A stretch of DNA of 9,428 nt from Gaiella sp051003695 (GTDB lineage: Bacteria; Actinomycetota; Thermoleophilia; Gaiellales; Gaiellaceae): NCBI GenBank assembly GCA_051003695.1, contig JBPCLB010000116.1, positions 1 to 9,428 of the forward strand, written 5' to 3'. Below are positions 1-5,604 of the stretch, in pieces. Position numbers and translations under genes: made by a program. Under the pieces are notes generated by a model. That model worked only from the letters and a program-made list of their open reading frames with translations, ran no database searches and was not told the origin of the DNA. Positions within the stretch are counted from its first letter, which is position 1; each line of letters begins with the position of its first letter.

Positions 1-1
1 G

Positions 2-79
2 GCAGAGTGGCTCGAAGCCGCATACGGCGACGACGTCCTCGAGCGGCTCGTCCGCGCGAGCGGGAAGGAAGACGGATGA
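2..79 (+). CDS. 3' end of an unidentified upstream gene (partial)
   Basis: The frame starting at base 2 is open to a TGA at 77-79 and reads AEWLEAAYGDDVLERLVRAS followed by GKEDG. About 80% of its codons end in G or C, as in the certain genes of this window, while the competing frame starting at base 7 has poor third positions and is Arg-rich, so this frame is probably the real one. Only 25 residues are visible. They look like a soluble, charged, helical C-terminus and do not identify a family. They do not resemble the end of a corrinoid-binding carrier protein, which would have been the expected missing partner of the downstream genes. Same strand as the methyltransferase operon, separated from it by a 117-base leader. 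Confidence 0.55.
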   Translation, partial: AEWLEAAYGDDVLERLVRASGKEDG

Positions 80-89
80 GCTCTGTCCT

Positions 90-183
90 TGCCTGCGAGC
101 GTGTATCCCGCTGGCGCGGCACACACGCCGCAACGATCCCGCCTGACGGCGGGCAAACCCATGAAGCGGCCTGCTTCGCGGCA
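90..183 (+). promoter_or_regulatory. Structured 5' leader, riboswitch-like fold (unclassified)
   Basis: The gap before the first methyltransferase gene can fold into a closed multi-stem structure. A closing stem pairs 90-99 (TGCC, bulged T, GCGAG) with 175-183 (TTCGCGGCA). Inside it, CGTGT 100-104 pairs with ACACG 123-127, capped by CCGC 108-111 with GCGG 116-119. CCCGCC 138-143 pairs perfectly with GGCGGG 148-153 around a TGAC loop. Alternative stems exist: GCGGC 116-120 with GCCGC 127-131, and GAAGC 163-167 with GCTTC 173-177. The last competes with the closing stem. The structure ends two bases before the Shine-Dalgarno sequence. I could not match it to the conserved cores of cobalamin, SAM, SAH, THF, glycine, TPP or FMN riboswitches. 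Short stems arise easily in GC-rich DNA, so the fold is a hypothesis. Confidence 0.35.
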
Positions 184-184
184 G

Positions 185-192
185 AAGGGAGG
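185..192 (+). promoter_or_regulatory. Ribosome binding site deciding the GTG start at 197
   Basis: AAGGGAGG, a near-perfect Shine-Dalgarno sequence, ends four bases before GTG at 197. This supports 197 over the in-frame ATG at 161 and the GTG at 89. The protein from 197 also begins the way family members do, with only about 15 residues before the conserved GFDRPFVIIGE segment. Confidence 0.6.
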
Positions 193-196
193 CGTC

Positions 197-1105
197 GTGG
201 CTGAAACGGTTCTCTCGTCCGCGACACGCGAGGTCGTGATCGGCTTCGACCGGCCCTTCGTGATCATCGGCGAGAAGATCAATCCGACTGGCCGCAAGGT
301 GCTTGCCGCCGAGATGGCGGCCGGCAACTTCGACACTGTCGTCGCCGACGCGATCGCGCAGGTCGAGGCGGGTGCGCAGATGCTCGACGTCAACGCAGGA
401 ATCCCGCTCGCGGACGAGCCGGCGATCCTCGCGCACACGATCGAGCTCGTGCAGTCGATCGTCGCGGTGCCGCTCTGCATCGACTCGTCGATCGTCGAGG
501 CGCTCGAGCGCGGGCTCTCGGTGTACCAGGGCAAGGCCCTCGTCAACTCCGTCACCGGCGAGGACGAGCAGATGGAGCGTGTGTTGCCGCTCGTGGCGAG
601 ACACGGCGCCGCGGTCATCGCGATCTCGAACGACGAGACCGGGATCTCCGAGGATCCCGACGTCCGCTACGAGGTCGCGCGGAAGATCGTCTCCCGTGCG
701 GCCGATCACGGGATCCCGAAGGAGGATGTCGTCGTCGACCCGCTCGTGATGCCGATCGGTGCGATGGGCACCGCCGGACGTCAGGTGTTCCGGCTCGTCC
801 GCCGGCTGCGCGAGGAGCTCGGGGTGAACACCACGTGCGGGGCGTCGAACATCAGCTTCGGCCTACCGAACCGCCCGGGGCTGAACGCCGCGTTCCTGCC
901 GATGGCGATCGCCTCGGGGATGACGTCCGCGATCACGAGCCCGCTGCACGACGAGATGCGCAAAGCCGTCTGGGCGGCGGATGTGATGATGGGCAACGAC
1001 GTGCACTGCGGGGCGTGGATCGCGCGCCACGGTGACTCGCCGGACGGCGCTCAGAGCGGCCGCCGCGGCGGGCGCGAGGGTCGCAGGCGGGCGGCGACGG
1101 CGTGA
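197..1105 (+). CDS. Methyltetrahydrofolate:corrinoid methyltransferase (MtrH/DHPS-type pterin-binding TIM barrel)
   Basis: This 302-residue cytoplasmic protein should exchange a methyl group between a methyl-corrinoid protein and tetrahydrofolate. Visible motifs are GEKINPTGRK (25-34), MLDVNAG (62-68), the IDSS strand (95-98), NSVTGE (117-122), VVDPLVMPIG (about 179-189) and CGASNISFGLPNR (214-226). The last contains the Asn that contacts the pterin in MetH, AcsE and other relatives. Length fits the methyltransferase family rather than biosynthetic dihydropteroate synthase, and the neighbours (corrinoid activator, MttB family, MetF) argue strongly for methyl transfer. The last 30 residues are Arg/Gly-rich and probably disordered. 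Start chosen from the Shine-Dalgarno at 185-192. The stop overlaps the next gene's GTG as GTGA. In Archaea MtrH works in methanogenesis; here a catabolic role feeding methyl groups to THF is inferred. Confidence 0.9.
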   Translation: MAETVLSSATREVVIGFDRPFVIIGEKINPTGRKVLAAEMAAGNFDTVVADAIAQVEAGAQMLDVNAGIPLADEPAILAHTIELVQSIVAVPLCIDSSIVEALERGLSVYQGKALVNSVTGEDEQMERVLPLVARHGAAVIAISNDETGISEDPDVRYEVARKIVSRAADHGIPKEDVVVDPLVMPIGAMGTAGRQVFRLVRRLREELGVNTTCGASNISFGLPNRPGLNAAFLPMAIASGMTSAITSPLHDEMRKAVWAADVMMGNDVHCGAWIARHGDSPDGAQSGRRGGREGRRRAATA

Positions 1106-3198
1106 GCGAGGCGGCACGTTCGCGCGCAGGGCAGAGGCGGGTCTCGGCGGTACCTGGCTCGAGCCAGGTACCGGATGACGCGCGCATCGTCTTCACACCG
1201 TCCGGCCGCCGCGGCAGCTTCGCGAAGGGTACGACGGTGCTCGACGCTGCCCGCACGCTCGGGGTCGACATCGACTCCGTCTGTGGCGGGCGCGGGATCT
1301 GCGGCCGCTGCCAGGTCGAGGTGAGCGAGGGTGAGCACGCGAAGCACGGCATCACGTCGATTGCCTCCCACCTGAGCCCGTTCGGGGAGGTCGAGCGAGG
1401 CTGCGAGCGTCCGCTGCGCGTGGGGCGGCGGCTCTCGTGCACCGCCCGGATCGAGGGCGACCTCGTGATCGACGTGCCGCCGGAGAGCCAGGTCTACCGT
1501 CAGGTCGTCCGCAAGGAGGCCGACGCGCACCCGATCGAGATCGACCCGGTCGTCAGGCTCCACACGGTCGAGGTCGCCCGTCCCGAGCTCGCCACGGGCA
1601 CGAGCGACCTGACGCGGCTCCGAGCCGCACTAGAGCGCGAGTGGGGCCTCGTCGACCTCGCGGTCGATCCGCACGTCGTGCGCGTGCTCCAGCGCGTTCT
1701 CCGAGATAGCAACAGTCTGTTACAAGGCTCGGACACGTGGAGCGTCACCGTCGCCGTCCACGACGGCACGACGATCACCGCGATCTGGCCGGGGTTCCAC
1801 GACGCCGTCTACGGGATCGCCTTCGACGTCGGCTCGACGACCGTCGCGGGCCATCTCTGCGACCTCCGGACCGGCGAGGTGCTCGGTTCCGCCGGTGCGA
1901 TGAACCCGCAGATCCGCTTCGGCGAGGATCTGATGAGCCGCGTCTCGTACGTGATGATGCACCCGGGCTCCGAGCAGGAGCTGACCAAGGTCGTGCGTGG
2001 TTGCCTCGCCAAGCTCACCGCGGAGCTCGCGCGCGACGCGGGCATCGACCGCGGCCACATCCTCGAGGTGACGCTGGTCGGCAACCCGATCATGCATCAC
2101 CTGCTGCTCGGGCTCGACCCCACCGAGCTCGGCGGCGCGCCGTTCGCGCTCACGGTCGACGAGGCGCTCCGTCTTCCGGCGGCGGAGCTCGGGTTGCCGG
2201 TCAACCCCGGCGCGCGTGCCTACATCTTGCCGTGCATCGCGGGTCACGTCGGTGCCGACACAGCCGGAGTCATTCTCTCGGAGGCGCCCTTCCTGGCCGA
2301 CGAGGTCAACCTGATCGTGGACGTCGGGACGAACGCCGAGATCGTGCTCGGCAACCGCGACCGCCTGCTCGCAGCTTCCAGCCCGACCGGCCCCGCCTTC
2401 GAGGGCGCGCAGATCAGTTGCGGGCAGCGGGCAGCGCCGGGAGCGATCGAGCGGGTTCGGATCGACCCCGACACGCTCGACCCGCGTGTCAAGGTGATCG
2501 GCTGCGACAGCTGGTCGGACGAGCCTGGCTTCGCGGACGTGCAGGTCACCGGCGTCTGTGGCTCGGGCATCATCGAGGCGATCGCCGAGCTCCATCTCGC
2601 GGGCATCCTCACGACCGACGGGACGATCGACGGAGCCCAGGCCGAGCGCACCGATCGTGTCGTCGCCGACGAGCGAACGTTCTCCTACGTCCTCTGGGCG
2701 GGAACGCCGGAGCTCACGATCACGCAGAACGACGTGCGCCAGATCCAGCTCGCGAAGGCGGCTCTCTACGCCGGCTGCCGGTTGCTGATGGATCGATACG
2801 GGATCGAGCGCGTCGACCGGATCAGGCTCGCGGGAGCATTCGGCGCACACATCGACCCTATCCATGCGCTCGTCCTCGGGCTCGTGCCCGACTGCGATCC
2901 GGAGCGTGTCACCTCGGCCGGTAACGCAGCCGGAACAGGTGCGCGCATCGCCTTGCTCGATCGCAGTGCCCGTACCGAGATCGAGGCTGTCGTGCGCCGG
3001 GTCGAGAAGATCGAGACCGCGGTCGAGCCTCGCTTCCAGGAGCACTTCGTCGGCGCGATGGCGATCCCCCACGACACCGAGACGTACCCGCGGCTCGCGT
3101 CCGTCGTCGCTCTACCGCCGCGACGCGTCGCGAGTCCAGAACGAGAGTCTCGCGGCAGACGCCGGCGCACGAACATCTCCGCCGAGAGGAGTGCGTGA
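1102..3198 (+). CDS. RACo-like corrinoid reductive activator ([2Fe-2S] ferredoxin plus ASKHA ATPase, DUF4445 type)
   Basis: This 698-residue protein should use ATP hydrolysis and electrons from its own iron-sulfur cluster to reduce inactive Co(II) corrinoid proteins back to Co(I). The N-terminal ferredoxin domain spans about 28-125, with ligands Cys61, Cys67, Cys70 and Cys113 (CGGRGICGRC, then SCTA). A linker follows, then the ASKHA-fold ATPase with FDVGSTTVAGHL (241-252), VDVGTNAEIVL (407-417), GVCGSGIIEA (484-493) and LAGAFGAHIDP (577-587). Translation starts at GTG 1102, overlapping the preceding stop; no other plausible start precedes the ferredoxin domain. Residues 1-27 are not conserved in the family as I recall it, and residues 16-24 (AVPGSSQVP) are encoded by a perfect 26-base palindrome, suggesting a repeat has entered the coding region. 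The C-terminus (about 665-698) is an Arg-rich tail. Function is assigned by domain order and neighbours. Confidence 0.9.
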   Translation: MSEAARSRAGQRRVSAVPGSSQVPDDARIVFTPSGRRGSFAKGTTVLDAARTLGVDIDSVCGGRGICGRCQVEVSEGEHAKHGITSIASHLSPFGEVERGCERPLRVGRRLSCTARIEGDLVIDVPPESQVYRQVVRKEADAHPIEIDPVVRLHTVEVARPELATGTSDLTRLRAALEREWGLVDLAVDPHVVRVLQRVLRDSNSLLQGSDTWSVTVAVHDGTTITAIWPGFHDAVYGIAFDVGSTTVAGHLCDLRTGEVLGSAGAMNPQIRFGEDLMSRVSYVMMHPGSEQELTKVVRGCLAKLTAELARDAGIDRGHILEVTLVGNPIMHHLLLGLDPTELGGAPFALTVDEALRLPAAELGLPVNPGARAYILPCIAGHVGADTAGVILSEAPFLADEVNLIVDVGTNAEIVLGNRDRLLAASSPTGPAFEGAQISCGQRAAPGAIERVRIDPDTLDPRVKVIGCDSWSDEPGFADVQVTGVCGSGIIEAIAELHLAGILTTDGTIDGAQAERTDRVVADERTFSYVLWAGTPELTITQNDVRQIQLAKAALYAGCRLLMDRYGIERVDRIRLAGAFGAHIDPIHALVLGLVPDCDPERVTSAGNAAGTGARIALLDRSARTEIEAVVRRVEKIETAVEPRFQEHFVGAMAIPHDTETYPRLASVVALPPRRVASPERESRGRRRRTNISAERSA
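1148..1173. repeat. Perfect 26-base palindrome inside the RACo-like gene, related to the right-edge repeats
   Basis: The arms are CGGTACCTGGCT and AGCCAGGTACCG around a central CG, so all 26 bases are self-complementary. The core CCTGGCT-NN-AGCCAGG is the same as in the tandem array at 9311-9428. Relative to the array copy at 9363-9384 one pair has changed from G-C to A-T on both arms at once (GTGCC/GGCAC to GTACC/GGTAC), so pairing is kept. It lies between the start codon and the ferredoxin domain, encodes nine residues and does not break the frame. Confidence 0.85.
3184..3191 (+). promoter_or_regulatory. Ribosome binding site for the MttB-family gene
   Basis: GAGAGGAG ends six bases before ATG 3198 and is the strongest Shine-Dalgarno inside the overlapping gene run. 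It favours ATG 3198 (sharing one base with the preceding TGA) over GTG 3195, which lies directly before it in the same frame. The other internal genes of the run have weak or no such site. Confidence 0.6.
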
Positions 3199-4739
3199 TG
3201 ACCGAAACCGCGGGAGGTCGCCGCAGCGGGGGGCGCGCAGGTCGCCAGGCCGCGAGGCAGCAGGCGGCGGCACCGCGCGTCCCGTATCTGACCCGCTCGC
3301 TGACACCGTTCGAAGTACTCTCGGATGAAGGGCTCTCACTGATCGAGCACAACGCCGACACTGTGCTCGAGCAGGTCGGGATCGATTTTCGCGACAGCCC
3401 CGACGCGCTCAGGTTGTTCGGGGAGGCCGGCGCCGACATCGACGGTGAGCGTGTTCGCTTCCCGCGCGGTCTGTGTCGCCGGATCGTGCAGGCTTCGGCG
3501 CCCGCCCAGTTCACGCAGGTCGCCCGGAACCGGGTGAACGACGTCGTGATCGGCGGGGCGCACACCGTGTTCGCGCCTGCGTACGGATCGCCGTTCGTCC
3601 GCGACCTCGACGGAGGCAGGCGTTACGGGACGATCGAGGACTTCCGCAACTTCGTCAAGCTCGCGTACCTGACGCCGTTCCTCCATCACTCGGGTGGGAC
3701 CGTCTGCGAGCCCGTCGACCTGCCCGTGAACAAGCGGCACTACGACATGGTGTACGCGCACATGCGCTATTCCGACAAGGCGTTCATGGGCTCGGTCACC
3801 CACCCGCGCAGAGCCGAGGACACGGTCGAGATGGCGCGCATCCTCTTCGGCGCCGACTTTCTCGAGGAGAACGTCGTCGTCTTCGGGCTGGCCAACGCGA
3901 ACTCGCCGATGGTGTGGGATTCGACCATGCTCGGCGCCGCGAAAGCGTACGCCGAGGCGAATCAGGGCGTGCTCGTGACGCCGTTCATCCTTGCCGGGGC
4001 GATGAGCCCGACGACGGTCGCGGCGGCGGCGACCCAGACCCTCGCGGAGGCTCTCGCGGGAATGACGTTCTGTCAGCTCGTCCGGCCGGGCGCGCCGGTG
4101 ATCCTCGGCTCGTTCGCGTCGTCGATGTCGATGCAGTCGGGCGCACCGACGTTCGGCACGCCGGAACCCGCGCTGATCCTCTATGCGATGGCCGCGCTCG
4201 CGCGCCGGCTCGGTGTGCCGTTCCGTTCGGGAGGTGCGCTGACGGCGTCGAAGGTCGCGGATGCGCAGGCCGCCTACGAGTCGGCGAACACGATGCAACC
4301 CACCATGCTCGGCGGCGTCAACTTCGTGCTCCACACCGCTGGCTGGCTCGAGGGGGGGCTCTCGATGGGATACGAGAAATTCATCCTCGACGTCGACCAG
4401 GCTGCCGCGTGGCACGCCTTCGTCCACGGCGTCGACCTGACGCCGAACGGCCAGGCGCTCGACGCACTCCTGACGAACGACCCCGGCACGCACTTTCTCG
4501 GCCATCCGCACACGCTCGCGAACTTCGAGACCGCATTCTGGCGCTCGACCAACGCGGACAACGCGAGCTTCGAGCAATGGGACGCGGAGGGCGCGAAGGA
4601 CGCGAACGTCCGCGCGAACGAGACGTGGAAGCGGATGCTCGCCGAGTACGAGCCGCCGCCGATCGACGACGCAATCGACGAAGAGCTTCGCGAGTTCGTC
4701 ACCCGCAAGAAGGCGTCGTTCCCGGATTCCAACGCATGA
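3198..4739 (+). CDS. Trimethylamine methyltransferase (MttB) superfamily protein, non-pyrrolysine type
   Basis: A 513-residue member of the MttB superfamily (COG5598), which transfers a methyl group from a quaternary or tertiary amine to a cognate corrinoid protein. Conserved stretches include RYGTIEDFRNFVKLAY (142-157), HHSGGTVCEPVDLPVNKRHYD (163-183), GAPTFGTPEPALILY (315-329), DAQAAYESANTMQP (355-368) and HTAGWLEGGLSMGYEKFI (379-396). There is no in-frame TAG, so this is not the pyrrolysine-containing trimethylamine enzyme; it belongs with the non-Pyl branch that includes the glycine betaine methyltransferase MtgB. Residues 1-28 are a Gly/Ala/Arg-rich, probably disordered leader. The substrate is not readable from the sequence; glycine betaine is favoured because betA lies two genes downstream, but proline betaine, carnitine or another N-methylated compound remains possible. 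The stop overlaps the next start as ATGA. Confidence 0.9.
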   Translation: MTETAGGRRSGGRAGRQAARQQAAAPRVPYLTRSLTPFEVLSDEGLSLIEHNADTVLEQVGIDFRDSPDALRLFGEAGADIDGERVRFPRGLCRRIVQASAPAQFTQVARNRVNDVVIGGAHTVFAPAYGSPFVRDLDGGRRYGTIEDFRNFVKLAYLTPFLHHSGGTVCEPVDLPVNKRHYDMVYAHMRYSDKAFMGSVTHPRRAEDTVEMARILFGADFLEENVVVFGLANANSPMVWDSTMLGAAKAYAEANQGVLVTPFILAGAMSPTTVAAAATQTLAEALAGMTFCQLVRPGAPVILGSFASSMSMQSGAPTFGTPEPALILYAMAALARRLGVPFRSGGALTASKVADAQAAYESANTMQPTMLGGVNFVLHTAGWLEGGLSMGYEKFILDVDQAAAWHAFVHGVDLTPNGQALDALLTNDPGTHFLGHPHTLANFETAFWRSTNADNASFEQWDAEGAKDANVRANETWKRMLAEYEPPPIDDAIDEELREFVTRKKASFPDSNA

Positions 4740-5578
4740 GCGTCGCGACCGCCGTCACACGGGAGCTCCGGGTCGCTCAGCTCCTGCAGCGATCGCGGTT
4801 CGAGATCTTGCCGCTCGCCGGGATCGAGGCAGAGGTGCTCGCCCATGTTCCACGCGAGGTGCCGCTGACGATCACGGCCTCGCCGACGAAAGGACTACCC
4901 CCGACGCTCGACCTCACGACGACCCTCGTCGGGCACGGATACACCGTCGTCCCGCATCTCTCGGCGCGGCTCGTCGAGAGCCGCTCGCACCTCGCCGAGA
5001 TCGTCGCCCAGCTCGATGAGCTCGGCATCCGCGATGTCTTCGTCGTCGCCGGTGACGCACAGCACCCGCACGGGCCTTATCCGGGCGCCGCGGCGCTCCT
5101 CGAGGAGCTCACCGAGCTCGGGCATCCGTTCACGGAGCTCGGGATCACCGGGTACCCGGAGAGCCATCCGTTGATCGACGACTCCACGACGATCGCGGCG
5201 ATGTACGAGAAGGCACGCCATGCGACGTACATCGCGAGTCAGGTGTGCTTCGACCCCCAGGTCACGGCACGGTGGATCGAGAGCGTCTGGGCTCGCGGCA
5301 CCCGCTTACCGATTCTGGTCGGGGTTCCCGGCGCGGTCTCCCGGGGGAAGCTGGTGCGCGTCTCGACCCGGATCGGCATCGGCGACTCGCTTCGCTTCCT
5401 CCGCAAGCACGGGACCTTCGTGTCGCGCTTCCTCCACGGCGGCTTCGATCCCGATCCGCTGATCGACGGCCTCGGCGCGACCCTCGACGGTGACAAGATC
5501 GCGGGGTTCCACGTGTTCACGTTCAACGACGTCGAGGACACGATGGCTTGGCGCGCGCGGCGTGTGCGGGGCGCCTGA
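4736..5578 (+). CDS. metF: MetF-like 5,10-methylenetetrahydrofolate reductase
   Basis: A 280-residue flavin-dependent TIM-barrel enzyme interconverting methyl-THF and methylene-THF. Aligned by eye with E. coli MetF, RFEILP (21-26) corresponds to SFEFFPP and keeps the catalytic Glu (Glu23, E. coli Glu28). PHLSARLV (73-80) matches PHLTC, VVAGDAQHP (103-111) matches ALRGDLP with its Asp, and GYPESHP (139-145) matches AYPEVHP. YIASQVCFD (165-173) matches AITQFFFD, and GFHVFTFNDVE (257-267) matches FHFYTLNRAE. It is somewhat shorter and more divergent than the biosynthetic enzyme. Inside a demethylation operon the likely direction is oxidation of methyl-THF to methylene-THF, the reverse of methionine synthesis; that is inference. 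The ATG overlaps the previous stop and has no visible Shine-Dalgarno, so it is probably translated by coupling. Confidence 0.85.
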   Translation: MSVATAVTRELRVAQLLQRSRFEILPLAGIEAEVLAHVPREVPLTITASPTKGLPPTLDLTTTLVGHGYTVVPHLSARLVESRSHLAEIVAQLDELGIRDVFVVAGDAQHPHGPYPGAAALLEELTELGHPFTELGITGYPESHPLIDDSTTIAAMYEKARHATYIASQVCFDPQVTARWIESVWARGTRLPILVGVPGAVSRGKLVRVSTRIGIGDSLRFLRKHGTFVSRFLHGGFDPDPLIDGLGATLDGDKIAGFHVFTFNDVEDTMAWRARRVRGA

Positions 5579-5583
5579 CAACG

Positions 5584-5604
5584 CTCGTGTTCAATGAACA
5601 CGAG
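5584..5604. promoter_or_regulatory. Perfect 21-base palindrome between metF and betA, candidate operator
   Basis: The arms CTCGTGTTCA and TGAACACGAG are perfect inverted repeats around a single central A at 5594. The element begins six bases after the metF stop and ends immediately before the preferred betA start (GTG 5605). Its size and symmetry fit a dimeric repressor site such as those of TetR or GntR regulators. As RNA it would form a nine-pair hairpin with an AAT loop, covering the initiation region of betA. No run of T follows, so it is not a classical terminator. Confidence 0.6.

Noticed and set aside
89..196. Upstream starts for the pterin methyltransferase (GTG 89, ATG 161)
   Set aside because: They would translate the structured leader into a non-conserved extension; GTG 197 has a strong Shine-Dalgarno and gives the normal N-terminus.
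80..196. Cobalamin riboswitch, expected given the B12-dependent genes
   Set aside because: The conserved B12-box core (GCCACTG-like) and the surrounding invariant bases are not present.
2521..2540. Another copy of the CCTGGCT repeat at about 2524-2530
   Set aside because: Only one arm is present and it encodes a normal part of the ATPase domain; there is no matching second arm.
1720..3072. Long minus-strand open frames opposite the RACo-like and MttB genes (1720-3072, 3336-4577)
   Set aside because: Composition is Arg/Glu/Asp-rich with no recognisable domains; these are the usual antisense shadows in GC-rich coding DNA.
3473..4735. A long open frame (3473-5578) joining an alternative frame of the MttB-family gene to MetF, like a fusion protein
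   Set aside because: The part before 4736 is an Arg-rich shadow of the MttB gene in another frame; only the part from ATG 4736 shows family motifs.
5584..5604. Rho-independent terminator after metF
   Set aside because: The hairpin is strong but no T run follows on either strand, and betA starts immediately after it.
5584..5604. A BetI operator of the enterobacterial type
   Set aside because: The centre TTCAATGAA does not match the BetI sites I recall, and no regulator gene is in the window, so I name no specific repressor.
5548..5604. TTG 5548 as the betA start
   Set aside because: It would add 19 non-conserved residues, overlap metF by 31 bases and place the palindrome inside the gene; GTG 5605 gives the usual FAD-fold N-terminus, though GTG 5587 cannot be excluded.
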